DNA from: Acidobacteriota bacterium
GTDB taxonomy: Bacteria > Acidobacteriota > Terriglobia > Bryobacterales > Bryobacteraceae
NCBI GenBank assembly: GCA_017304135.1
Contig: JAFLBB010000001.1
Location: 124,001 to 188,000 of the forward strand
Direction: 5' to 3'
DNA: 64,000 bases
How positions within the stretch are numbered: position 1 is the stretch's first letter; each line of letters opens with the position of its first letter. Position numbers and translations under genes: made by a program. The notes beneath the pieces are model-generated. The model saw only the letters and a list, made by a program, of their open reading frames with translations, ran no database searches and was not told the DNA's origin. Shown here piece by piece: positions 50,295 to 58,558 of the stretch.

Positions 50295-51724
50295 CACGCA
50301 GAGAACTCATCGCATCCGCCGCCGGCGCCCTCGGCGGCCCTCTCCTGCAGACTGCCACCGCCCAAAGGCCGCGCCGCGGACGCCGCACCAATGTCGTCAT
50401 GTTCATGACCGACGACCACGGCGCCTGGGCTACCAGCGTCCATGGCTGCTCGCAGATCAAAACCCCCAATCTGCAGCGGCTCGCCGACGGCGGCGCAAAG
50501 TTCGATCGCGCCTTCGCCTGCACCCCCGTCTGCTCCCCCAGCCGCGCCACGTACATTACCGGAGCCCTCCCCAGCGCCCACGGCGTCCAGGATTGGCTGC
50601 GTCCCGAGGACAGCTTCGGCCTGAAAACGCGCCGCTGGCTCGACGGCCATATCACCTATTCCGAGGTCCTCGCCAACGCCGGCTACACCCTCGGCATGGC
50701 CGGCAAGTGGCACATGGGCGACGACGAACGCGCCCAGAAGGGCTTCACCTATTGGGCCACCATCCCCGGTGGCGGCGGGCCGTACCGCAATGCCGAGTTC
50801 CTCAAAAACGGCGCGCCGGTGAAACCCAACGAGTATAAAACCGACGCCGTCGGCGACCTCGCCCTCGAATTCCTCGATCAGCAGAAGGACCGCGACAACC
50901 CCTTCTACCTGCTCGTCCCCTTCTACGCTCCCCACACCCCCTTCGATTTCCAGCCCGACAAATATCGCGCTCCCTACGAAGGCAGCGACTTCGCCTGCTT
51001 CCCTCGCACCGAAACTCACCCCTGGCAGAACCGCGGACTCCGCACCCACCACAACAACCCCAAGAGCATGCACGCCTACTCGGCGCTCATCACCGGAGCC
51101 GATGCCAACGTCGGCCGCGTACTCGCCAAACTCGAGGAACTCGGCAAACGCGACGATACCCTCGTCGTCTTCACCGCCGACCAGGGCTGGAACGCCGGAC
51201 AGCACGGCGTTTGGGGCAAAGGCAATGGAACCTGGCCCTTCAACATGTACGACGAGTCCATCCGCGTACCCATGGTCTGGAACCACCCCGGCCGAATCCG
51301 CGCCAATCAAACCATCCGCGAGATGGTCTCCAGCTACGACTACTTCCCCACCATCCTCGACTACCTCGGCGTCCCAACACCAGCCGGTGAATCCCGCCGC
51401 GTCGGCCGCAGCTACGCCCCCCTGCTCCGCGGCCGCCGCCCGCGCAACTGGGAAAACCGCCTCTACTTTGAATACTCCTTCGTCCGCGGCGTCCGTACCG
51501 AAAACCTGAAGTACATCGAACGCACCCGCGACTGGCCAAGCGAACTCTACGACCTGGAAGCCGATCCCGGCGAGACCAAGAACCTCATCGACGATCCTGC
51601 CTACGCGGACCGTCTCGGCTCGCTGCGCAGGGATCTCACCCAGTGGTTCGATAAGGCCGGCGCACCGCCCATCGAGGAGTGGCGCTCAACCACCAAACAG
51701 GTGCTCACAAACTACACACGGTAA
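50291..51724 (+). CDS. Type I sulfatase coupled to fucosidase
   Basis: 477 residues; ATG 50291 overlaps the fucosidase stop (ATGA). Tat-like leader MTRRELIASAAGALGGPLLQ. Formylglycine Cys81 in CTPVCSPSRATYITGALPSA; metal residues in NVVMFMTDDHGAWATS and VVFTADQGWNAGQHGVWGKG. Long form with the C-terminal domain containing SELYDLEADPGETKNLIDDP. It would cleave sulfate esters from carbohydrate. With GH29 it forms a two-gene desulfation/defucosylation unit. A second sulfatase lies at 38864. Confidence 0.92.
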   Translation: MTRRELIASAAGALGGPLLQTATAQRPRRGRRTNVVMFMTDDHGAWATSVHGCSQIKTPNLQRLADGGAKFDRAFACTPVCSPSRATYITGALPSAHGVQDWLRPEDSFGLKTRRWLDGHITYSEVLANAGYTLGMAGKWHMGDDERAQKGFTYWATIPGGGGPYRNAEFLKNGAPVKPNEYKTDAVGDLALEFLDQQKDRDNPFYLLVPFYAPHTPFDFQPDKYRAPYEGSDFACFPRTETHPWQNRGLRTHHNNPKSMHAYSALITGADANVGRVLAKLEELGKRDDTLVVFTADQGWNAGQHGVWGKGNGTWPFNMYDESIRVPMVWNHPGRIRANQTIREMVSSYDYFPTILDYLGVPTPAGESRRVGRSYAPLLRGRRPRNWENRLYFEYSFVRGVRTENLKYIERTRDWPSELYDLEADPGETKNLIDDPAYADRLGSLRRDLTQWFDKAGAPPIEEWRSTTKQVLTNYTR

Positions 51725-51792
51725 GCCGTCGCAATTCGACCAACCTGGCTGCGGGCACGCGCCCATTTCCATCGTCCGCACGCATTGTCGGA

Positions 51793-51828
51793 GCATGCTC
51801 ACTCACAAACAGTAAATGATGAGTGCGC
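51793..51828. repeat. Inverted repeat upstream of TetR gene
   Basis: GCTCACTCA (51797-51805) and TGAGTGCGC (51820-51828) form an imperfect inverted repeat (8 of 9) around a 14-base spacer; a palindromic GAGCATGCTC overlaps the left arm (51791-51800). Position before the TetR gene makes it a candidate self-operator. Confidence 0.4.
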
Positions 51829-51878
51829 ACACGATTTCTCTCTGTACTTCGCTCCCTCTCCGCGCCAAAATGGAGTTC

Positions 51879-52502
51879 ATGGCTCGAAAGAAGACCATTT
51901 CCGATGAAGCGATCCTCTCCTCCGCGAGGGAGGTATTCTCCAAACGGGGATTCTCAGCACCTACTCGTGACATCGCCCGCAGCGCAGGAATCTCCGAAGG
52001 CGTTCTCTTTCAGCGCTACCGCACCAAGGCCGACCTGTTCTTTGCCGCAATGGTGCCCCCCGGAATTAACATAAGTGGACGCTTGCAAACAAATCAACAG
52101 GATGCCCCAAGCTCAGCCCCAGCCCCGACCTACGTCGAATCAATCCGCACCGTCGCCATCGAGATCCTGCGGTACTTCCGCACCGCCGCCCCCATCCTCA
52201 CCCAACTCAGTACCCACCCCGAGTTTCGCTTCGACGACTTCGCTGCCCGCCACCCCCAGTCGGCCCTCGTCACCCTCCGCGGAGAACTGGTCCGTTTCTT
52301 CGCCGCCCACAAAGCGCCCGATCCCTCCGGCGCCGCACTCACCATGATCACGTCTCTTTACGGAGTCGCCATGTTCGAGCAGCTCGGTGCGCACGGCGGC
52401 AAGTTCCCTGACGACTTCGTCGAACGCATCCTGGGCTCCCTCACCGCTGCCGCAAGGCCGGCCGGATCAGCCGCCGGATCAGCCGCCGGATCGGCCCACT
52501 AA
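51879..52502 (+). CDS. TetR/AcrR-family regulator
   Basis: 207 residues from ATG 51879 (ATG 51870 also possible; GGAG at 51872-51875). The N-terminal helix-turn-helix is ISDEAILSSAREVFSKRGFS, then APTRDIARSAGISEGVLFQR and YRTKADLFFAAM, the TetR order. The ligand domain is typical in length but poorly conserved, ending in an unusual GSAAGSAAGSAH tail coded by three near-identical 12-bp repeats (52461-52496). It precedes the intradiol dioxygenase by about 50 bases on the same strand, so aromatic or stress ligands are possible. Confidence 0.85.
   Translation: MARKKTISDEAILSSAREVFSKRGFSAPTRDIARSAGISEGVLFQRYRTKADLFFAAMVPPGINISGRLQTNQQDAPSSAPAPTYVESIRTVAIEILRYFRTAAPILTQLSTHPEFRFDDFAARHPQSALVTLRGELVRFFAAHKAPDPSGAALTMITSLYGVAMFEQLGAHGGKFPDDFVERILGSLTAAARPAGSAAGSAAGSAH
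52461..52496 (+). repeat. Three 12-bp tandem repeats in TetR 3' end
   Basis: GCCGGATCAGCC occurs at 52461-52472 and 52473-52484, and once more with one change at 52485-52496. They code the AGS-type tail of the TetR protein, so copy-number variation would alter tail length in frame. Confidence 0.7.
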
Positions 52503-52551
52503 GGACAACTCGCCCGCGCCATGCTACACTCTCACCCATTGAGAGGTGGCT

Positions 52552-53187
52552 ATGCAGGATCACGAACTCCGTAGACGCGACATCCTCGGCGAGTGCATCG
52601 CCAAAGGCTTACTCATTGCGGGCGTCCCGATGACATCCGTTAACCTGTTTGCTTTCTATCAGAAAGCGGAACAGGCGGCGTCTCAGCCCACGCCCGCCGA
52701 GGTTCTTGGGCCGTTCTACATGAAGGGCGCACCGAACACGTCGCTTCTCCACAAACCAGGCGACCCCGGCTTCCCCCTGAAAGTCGTAGGCAAGGTGCTC
52801 AATACCCGTGGCGACAAGATCCCCGGCGCCCTCGTCGACATCTGGCATGCCGACCACGCCGGGCTCTACGATGTCCAGGGCTATCGCTACCGGGCCCAGC
52901 TTGCCATCGGCGAATCGTCGGAGTATTCCGTCGAGACAATCATGCCCGGCCACTACCCCGATCGCCCCGCACAGCACATCCACTACTTGATCACTGCGCC
53001 GGGTCACCGCACCCTAGTCACCCAGGCCTACTTCGCCACTGATCCCTATTTCGAGGGCAACCTGGAGAAGAACTACTCGAAGCGTGGAATCGTGAGCAGT
53101 CGCGAATTAATCCGGACGGTCAAGCTATTCGAGCAAGGCACGCCACACGCCGAAATCGAGTTCGACATCATCCTGGAGAAGGCCTGA
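52552..53187 (+). CDS. Intradiol ring-cleavage dioxygenase-like protein
   Basis: 211 residues from ATG 52552 with GAGAGG six bases upstream. The intradiol dioxygenase core is PTPAEVLGPFYMKGAPN, VVGKVLNTRGDKIPGALVDI, WHADHAGLYDVQGYRYRAQL and GHYPDRPAQHIHYLITAPGH. The non-heme Fe(III) ligands Tyr (in GLYDVQGY), Tyr (GHYP) and two His (QHIHY) are present. Family members open catechol, protocatechuate or hydroxyquinol. N-terminal region is a short helix with no clean leader. It follows TetR and precedes the WD40 gene by two bases. Substrate not determined. Confidence 0.85.
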   Translation: MQDHELRRRDILGECIAKGLLIAGVPMTSVNLFAFYQKAEQAASQPTPAEVLGPFYMKGAPNTSLLHKPGDPGFPLKVVGKVLNTRGDKIPGALVDIWHADHAGLYDVQGYRYRAQLAIGESSEYSVETIMPGHYPDRPAQHIHYLITAPGHRTLVTQAYFATDPYFEGNLEKNYSKRGIVSSRELIRTVKLFEQGTPHAEIEFDIILEKA

Positions 53188-53189
53188 CC

Positions 53190-53987
53190 ATGAGCCGATC
53201 CATCTCCTCCGATTCGCTAGTGCTCACATTGAAGTTCCTCGACGGCGGTCGCTCCCTGGCCGGAGGCTGCTCCGACTCCAAGGTTCGCGTCTGGGACTTC
53301 AACTCGGGCTCCCTCAAAGAAACCGTCGCCAGAGAGCAAGCCAAGCACCCGCTCACTTCTTTACTATCCCGCCTGGCATGGACCGACCTCGGAAATCTGC
53401 AAGCCACCCCCAAAATGCCGAACCGGCAGACCGGTGAGAACTTCCTCCACATCCTCGAAGCCTCAGGTAAAGAAAAGCACCGGCTCACAGCCGGAATCGG
53501 CGGCATCTCGATCGTCGGATTCTCACCCGACGGCAAAACCGTGGTCGCTGGCTCCTACGACACCGACCTCCGGTTTTGGAATGTGAGCAATGGCGAACTT
53601 TTGCGTCGCGTGGAGGACCTCACCGTCTCCATGTTCGCCATGGCCTTTTCGCCCGACGGCAAGTGGCTCGCCACCGCAGGCGTCGACCGCATCGTTTACC
53701 TTTGGGACACCTCCACCTGGCGCATCGCAAAAAAACTCGCAGGCCAGCCCGAGATGATCTCCGCGCTGGACTTCTCCCCTGACGGCAAGCGACTGGTAAC
53801 AGGAGGCTTCAGCGAGCTCACAGCCGGCCACCCCGTGAAGATCCTCCTGTGGGATCTGGCCGCCGGCAAACCGATGAAGAGCTTCGACGCGCCCCGCCAG
53901 GTCACCTCCGCGGTCTTCTCGCCTGATGGGCAGTGGATCGCCGCCGCCTGCCGCGACAAGTCCATCGCCGTCCACCCCGCCGCCTAG
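53190..53987 (+). CDS. WD40-repeat protein
   Basis: 265 residues, starting two bases after the dioxygenase. About five WD40-type blades are readable: RSLAGGCSDSKVRVWDFNSG, TVVAGSYDTDLRFWNVSNGE, WLATAGVDRIVYLWDTSTWR, RLVTGGFS...ILLWDLAAGK and WIAAACRDKSIAVHPAA. There is no signal peptide, so it is probably a cytoplasmic scaffold. Between blades one and two is a longer insertion. It overlaps the GH5-like gene by four bases at its 3' end (opposite strand). Function unknown; association with the dioxygenase is only positional. Confidence 0.8.
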   Translation: MSRSISSDSLVLTLKFLDGGRSLAGGCSDSKVRVWDFNSGSLKETVAREQAKHPLTSLLSRLAWTDLGNLQATPKMPNRQTGENFLHILEASGKEKHRLTAGIGGISIVGFSPDGKTVVAGSYDTDLRFWNVSNGELLRRVEDLTVSMFAMAFSPDGKWLATAGVDRIVYLWDTSTWRIAKKLAGQPEMISALDFSPDGKRLVTGGFSELTAGHPVKILLWDLAAGKPMKSFDAPRQVTSAVFSPDGQWIAAACRDKSIAVHPAA

Positions 53988-54961
53988 CGATACCGCTCGC
54001 CCTTGGCGATAAACTCAAACACCGCACGGTGATATGGGCTGAATTCGGGGTCGGGAATACCAGAAGGCGGTACCGCCTTCGAACCCGCCCCCGTCTGGAA
54101 CATGTCGTGGTGGTAGACGATCCCCGCACCCAATCGCCACATCGCCGCGATCTGCAGAATGTGGTCCATCGGTTCGGTCGGCACGCGAGGCCCCCCAAAA
54201 TCCGAGGTCCCATTCCGCGCCGGCTCATCGTCCACAACCGGCTTCCCGAATTTTGTAAGCAGGTACTCGATTTCTTTTGGCGCGATCACCCAATGCCTCC
54301 TCACGTGCTGCCGCGTCGTGTGCGGTGTCAGGAAATCCAGCGCCTGCTCCTCGCCGCGCATTCCTGTCAGTACACCTGCAAATCCGGGGGAATTCGTCAC
54401 CAACCGCTTCGGATCAACCGACCGGATAATCTTCACATAGTCCAGCGTGCGGTTGTCCATCTCGTTCCAAATCTGAAACGTCACGTTGCGGTGCGCCATC
54501 ATAGCCTGGGCCAGCGCGGCCACTGCCCGGTCACTGGCCGCATCGCTCAGCCGCAGATTCTCGCGCCAGCTCTCCTGGGAAAACAGGACAAGTTGCACCA
54601 CCATGCCCCTCGCCGCCGCGTCCACCGCCAGTGCCTTCAGCCGCTCCAGCGGCTTCGGCTTGAGCGAACCTCCGGCCTCATACAAAGTGCATTCCGGGCA
54701 CGCATCCACAAACCCGCGCCCGTTGTCCCACTGTGCCCACACCCGCAACACGTTAATGCCATATCGCTGGAACTTTCCCAACCATTGCCGGCGCACCTCA
54801 GGCGTGGCGTGAAACGGCTCGTTATAGAGTGCATTGAAGAAGCTAACGCCTGTAAACGCGAACGGCTTGCCGTCCAGCAGAAACCGCGTTCCCTGAACAG
54901 TCATCTCCGCACCAGACAGCCACCCGGCGCAGGCCAGCAGAAGAACAGCCTTACGAATCAT
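53984..54961 (-). CDS. GH5-like exported glycoside hydrolase
   Basis: 325 residues with leader MIRKAVLLLACAGWLSGAE. A TIM-barrel cellulase/mannanase-like enzyme: FTGVSFFNALYNEPFHATPE, INVLRVWAQWDNGRGFVD, VVQLVLFSQESWRENLRLSD and the acid/base Glu in VTFQIWNEMDNRTLDY. The second catalytic Glu is plausibly in GKPVVDDEPARNGTSD. Specificity (beta-mannan, glucan or other) is not readable. Divergent from the DUF6265 gene. Exported, fitting the glycan theme of this part. Confidence 0.8.
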   Translation of the reverse strand: MIRKAVLLLACAGWLSGAEMTVQGTRFLLDGKPFAFTGVSFFNALYNEPFHATPEVRRQWLGKFQRYGINVLRVWAQWDNGRGFVDACPECTLYEAGGSLKPKPLERLKALAVDAAARGMVVQLVLFSQESWRENLRLSDAASDRAVAALAQAMMAHRNVTFQIWNEMDNRTLDYVKIIRSVDPKRLVTNSPGFAGVLTGMRGEEQALDFLTPHTTRQHVRRHWVIAPKEIEYLLTKFGKPVVDDEPARNGTSDFGGPRVPTEPMDHILQIAAMWRLGAGIVYHHDMFQTGAGSKAVPPSGIPDPEFSPYHRAVFEFIAKGERYR

Positions 54962-55026
54962 GCCGGAACGATACCAAATTCCTTGCCCGAGCGTCGAATC
55001 AAGGCAAACTGAGTCGTTATCTCAAC

Positions 55027-55497
55027 ATGAAACACATTGCACTGCTCCTCCTGCTTGGCGGCCTGTCCCCGGCGCAAACACGCCCCGAGGCCACGCTTCG
55101 CGACGTCGCCTGGCTCTCCGGCAAATGGGTTGGCTCCGGAATGGGCGGTGAGGTCGAGGACCTCTGGTCCACTCCCGCCGCCGGCTCCATGCCCGGCATG
55201 TTCCGCCTGGTGAAGGACGGCGCTGTCCAGTTCTATGAATTGATGACCCTCGTCGAAGTGGAAGGCTCGCTCGAACTCCGCCTGAAGCACTTTCACGCCG
55301 ACCTGAAGGGCTGGGAAGAGAAGGACCGCGTCCTCGCCTTTCCGCTCAACCGCCGCGAAGGCAAACTCTTCCAATTCGGCGGCATCCGCTTTGAGCGGGT
55401 CGGCGACGATCAACTCCACGTCACCGTGAACATCCGTAACCGGGATGGCTCCCTGAAAGACGAGGTCTTCCGCTTCCGCCGCGCCTCGGCCATTTAG
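55027..55497 (+). CDS. DUF6265-type exported protein
   Basis: 156 residues with leader MKHIALLLLLGGLSPAQ. The core DVAWLSGKWVGSGMGGEVED, LWSTPAAGSMPGMFRLVKDG, ELMTLVEVEGSLELRLKHF and DKVLAFPLNRREGK-like segments match the DUF6265 family of small exported acidobacterial and bacteroidete proteins. A lipocalin-like beta fold is plausible. Function unknown. Confidence 0.8.
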   Translation: MKHIALLLLLGGLSPAQTRPEATLRDVAWLSGKWVGSGMGGEVEDLWSTPAAGSMPGMFRLVKDGAVQFYELMTLVEVEGSLELRLKHFHADLKGWEEKDRVLAFPLNRREGKLFQFGGIRFERVGDDQLHVTVNIRNRDGSLKDEVFRFRRASAI

Positions 55498-55507
55498 CAT
55501 CTCCCGG

Positions 55508-56449
55508 CTAGCGATCAAAGCGCCACGCGGCCACGTGGTGGAATGTCCCGTGCGGTTCGCTTTCCAGGCCGAAGGGCGCAATGTGCCAGTCCCACTCGCC
55601 CACAGTCCGGCGTGTCCAACCCGTCAGCAGCGAATCCACCTCCGCATTGCACAGGGCCGACCACGTCGTATGCTCGCCTTCGGCCGGCGGCGGCGCATAG
55701 GAGCCGCGCGAATAAGCCGCCACGCCCCGGTACTCGGTGTAGTGCGTATCCGTAACCACCAGCGCATGCCGGCACCGGGTTGAAGCAATGGCGGCGAAGT
55801 GATCCTCGACCAGCGTGAGCCCGCTGGGCAGCAACGCCTCCACCCACTCCTGCTCCCGCTCACGCACCCACTTCTTCCCAAAGGAATCGATCAGCAGCTC
55901 TTCCACGATCTCCTGCCACCCGATGGGCAACTGGCTCAGCACATTCAGGGAAAGAACGGCATCGGCCGCGGGCAGGTGCGGCGTCGGTACGGCGATCATG
56001 TGGCGCAGCGTCTCCAGGGCCGTTCCCCAGCGGGAAGGTGCCGCCGCGCTGCCCAGCCTCTCCGCGAAGTACATCTGCCACGGGTCATACTTCAGGGTGA
56101 GCTCGCGCAGATCGTACTCCACCGCCACACGCCCCTTGAGCTTGCCCGCCAGTTCGCGCCACTTCGGCGTGGCCGTGGGATCCGCATCCAGCAGCAGGAC
56201 TTCCTGAAACCGCTCCGCCAGCTCCACCGCGAAATCGAGCAGCCGCCCCGGACCCAACACCAACAGCCTCTTCCCCGTGACATCCCACTGCCGCTGCGCC
56301 GCTCGCGACGCTTCCAGGTGCGGTTCCCAATATGGCTGCAGCGTGGCATACCGCCGCGCGATGTTGTGCCCTCCGCGCGCGAAGCGCCGGTAACGGAAAC
56401 GGGCTGTGATCCAGTCGGAGAAGCTCAAACAGTCATTGTACGGGCCCAA
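55508..56449 (-). CDS. Unknown Rossmann-fold protein, methyltransferase-like
   Basis: 313 residues from TTG 56449. The segment LLVLGPGRLLDFAVELAERF followed by VLLLDADPTATPKWREL resembles SAM-binding motif I and post-I, but the Gly-rich loop is unusual. Other stretches: YGDWIT-less N-terminus rich in Arg/Tyr (WITARFRYRRFARGGHNIAR), LNVLSQLPIGWQEIVEELLI and a C-terminal EWDWHIAPFGLESEPHGTFH. No methyl acceptor can be proposed. Distinct lack of hydrophobic leader indicates cytoplasm. Confidence 0.65.
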   Translation of the reverse strand: MGPYNDCLSFSDWITARFRYRRFARGGHNIARRYATLQPYWEPHLEASRAAQRQWDVTGKRLLVLGPGRLLDFAVELAERFQEVLLLDADPTATPKWRELAGKLKGRVAVEYDLRELTLKYDPWQMYFAERLGSAAAPSRWGTALETLRHMIAVPTPHLPAADAVLSLNVLSQLPIGWQEIVEELLIDSFGKKWVREREQEWVEALLPSGLTLVEDHFAAIASTRCRHALVVTDTHYTEYRGVAAYSRGSYAPPPAEGEHTTWSALCNAEVDSLLTGWTRRTVGEWDWHIAPFGLESEPHGTFHHVAAWRFDR

Positions 56450-56485
56450 CGCAATCGGCTGCGCCCCCGGCCAGGCTCCGCGCCA

Positions 56486-57064
56486 CTAGCGAGGCGTGGC
56501 CAGCAGCTCAAACTGCACCGGCATCTCTTCCTTGTTGCCGATTAGTCCAAACGGCACCGCCGCCTTGGGGTTGACCCCATAGTCTTTCCGCAGGATGGTT
56601 GCCCGCCCCCGCACGCGCAGTGCATTGCCCTCGGGCGTCACGCTCACCCGGATTGTAATGGGCCTGGCAATTCCCTTGATGCTGAGTGGACCGCTAACAT
56701 CGAAATCGCCATCCGCCCTGCGCACGACCGTTCTTGAACGAAAACTCAGTTGTGGATGCTTCGCCGTATCCATCGACTCATGCGCCACCTGCACGATCTT
56801 GACCTTGTCCTTCTCGTTCACCCACGTATCGCGGCAGACAATGGAGTTGTTCTCCAACGTGAAGCTCACGCTCGATTGCTCAGCCGCCGAGGCCGAATAG
56901 CTCAACTCCCCCGCGTATCGTTCAAACGTGAAGACGTGGACCTTCCCCGACATCAGGCCGGTCTTCTGAACCTCCAACTGAAACTTCGCATTCGGCGCCG
57001 GGGCGAGTCTATAGTCCGCCCCTGCCGCCATCAAAGTGAAGAAAACCGCTGCCATCCACCGCAT
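56486..57064 (-). CDS. YceI-family exported lipocalin-like protein
   Basis: 192 residues from ATG 57064. Leader MRWMAAVFFTLMAAGA. The YceI signature is VNEKDKVKIVQVAHESMDTA, KHPQLSFRSRTVVRRADGDF, VSGPLSIKGIARPITIRVSV and the conserved ending LRKDYGVNPKAAVPFGLIGN. YceI proteins bind polyisoprenoids or other lipids in the periplasm. It overlaps the 3' end of the barrel remnant at its start. Confidence 0.9.
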   Translation of the reverse strand: MRWMAAVFFTLMAAGADYRLAPAPNAKFQLEVQKTGLMSGKVHVFTFERYAGELSYSASAAEQSSVSFTLENNSIVCRDTWVNEKDKVKIVQVAHESMDTAKHPQLSFRSRTVVRRADGDFDVSGPLSIKGIARPITIRVSVTPEGNALRVRGRATILRKDYGVNPKAAVPFGLIGNKEEMPVQFELLATPR

Positions 57065-57604
57065 GATCACTCTCCGAATCGCAAAACGACACGACCACAA
57101 CTACGATGTTATGCTGCCCGCCCGATGATGGGATGTGAGACGCGGGGCTGCCGTTGCAAAAATCGCCTACCTCCCCTTGCGCCGCAATCCACCGCAACAC
57201 GCGCACATCGACCCCACCTTCCAAGATCGCCTGCCCCCGGTGGATCAACCGCGCTGAATTCGGCTCCCCATCGGTACGCGCCAGGCTCTGCTCCTTGAGT
57301 GCATAGCTGCCGCCACTCAGCCACGGAGAGATACGCGGCGAAGGACGCTCCCGGAGCCGCGGCGCCGGCGCTACGTGCAGCGTGGCAAGTCCTTGGTTGA
57401 CGCTGGCATCGACGTCTCGATCTCACGCAGGGGAACCGGGACGGCGCCGAACTCGAAATCGAGAGCCGCACTCCCCGGCTGCAAATCGAGCTCACCGGAA
57501 GGTAGCGTGCGCGCCAGGCCGGCGGCCCGTCCCCCCGTAAACGCCAGCTCATGCCGCTGAGCCTCCAGCGCCTGTGCGAGAAGAAGGAGAACCAGCCACC
57601 GCAT
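57009..57604 (-). pseudogene. Frameshifted outer-membrane beta-barrel gene
   Basis: ATG 57604 opens leader MRWLVLLLLAQALEAQ and a barrel N-terminus (ELAFTGGRAAGLARTLPSGE) that ends in a stop at 57371 after DLPRCT. Shifting one frame near 57383-57388 restores the expected continuation (DLATLHVAP, then ISPWLSGGSYALKEQSLART, HRGQAILEGGVDVRVLRWIA and EVGDFCNGSPASHI), typical of a small acidobacterial barrel family. The second frame runs on to a stop at 57009, overlapping YceI. A single-base deletion, possibly with further decay, is inferred. An assembly error is the main alternative. Confidence 0.65.
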
Positions 57605-57667
57605 GCCCTGTATATGTCGCGAACGGCTGATCGATTCCCCTTCCATCCATGAATTCGCCACATTGCC

Positions 57668-58558
57668 ATGGTAGATTCGAGCCGTATGGGCGCACGCAAC
57701 GAAGTCACACCGCAAACATGGACCGAGTTGATTGAGGTGCTCTTTGAACACTCCTGGAACGAGGACCTCCGCCGTTACCGTTCCCGCGACGCATTCCGCG
57801 GCATGAGCGACGCCAACTACCAGCTCAGCTCCAGCCTCATGCGCCTTGGCGGCGAATACTGGAAACTGGAAAAACACCTCGTCCGCAATTTCAAGAAATA
57901 CGCCCACCGCTCGATCGTCGAACGCGATTCCACCTGGCACTGGCTCAGCGTGGCACAACACCACGGCCTGCCCACCCGCCTGCTCGATTGGACCTACTCC
58001 CCCTTCGTCGCCCTCCACTTCGCCACCGAGGACCTCGACAAGTACGACCGCGACGGCGTTGTCTGGAAGGTGAACTACAGCGACGCGCACGACCTCGTCC
58101 CCCAAGGCATGCTGCAACTGCTCCAGGACGAAGGCGCCGCCATCTTTACCGTTGAAATGCTCGATCAAGGCGCGCCCACCCTGCGCGACCTCGACAAAAT
58201 GAGTTCGAAGAAGGCCGACTACCTGATGTTCTTCGAGCCGCCCTCCATCGACGACCGCATCATCAACCAGTTCGGCTACTTCTCCGTGATGACCAACCCC
58301 ATGCTTGCCGTCGACACCTGGCTCCACCAGGTCAACGTCGGCCGCCGGCTGCAGCGCTGGAACAAGGTCATCATCCGCAAAGAACTGAAGTGGGAGATCC
58401 GCGACAAGCTCGACCAGATGAACATCAGCGAACGCGTTCTTTTCCCTGGACTCGACGGCCTCACCGCCTGGCTGAAGCGCAATTATTCACCCGGCCCGCC
58501 CGTTCCGGCCAAGCCCTCCACGCCCGCTGCGCGCGTCACCCCTGCAACTTCACGATGA
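57668..58558 (+). CDS. FRG-domain protein
   Basis: 296 residues (ATG 57668; ATG 57686 also possible). The FRG triplet is at residues 43-45 in SRDAFRGMSDANYQLSSSLM. The rest of the domain follows: WHWLSVAQHHGLPTRLLDWT then YSPFVALHFATEDLDKYD. FRG domains are a family of uncertain function found in phage-, plasmid- and defence-associated genes. Here the protein is single, cytoplasmic and not next to recognisable mobile genes. A Pro/Ala-rich C-terminal tail follows. Convergent with the SpoIIE-type gene with 23 bases of overlap. Confidence 0.82.
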   Translation: MVDSSRMGARNEVTPQTWTELIEVLFEHSWNEDLRRYRSRDAFRGMSDANYQLSSSLMRLGGEYWKLEKHLVRNFKKYAHRSIVERDSTWHWLSVAQHHGLPTRLLDWTYSPFVALHFATEDLDKYDRDGVVWKVNYSDAHDLVPQGMLQLLQDEGAAIFTVEMLDQGAPTLRDLDKMSSKKADYLMFFEPPSIDDRIINQFGYFSVMTNPMLAVDTWLHQVNVGRRLQRWNKVIIRKELKWEIRDKLDQMNISERVLFPGLDGLTAWLKRNYSPGPPVPAKPSTPAARVTPATSR

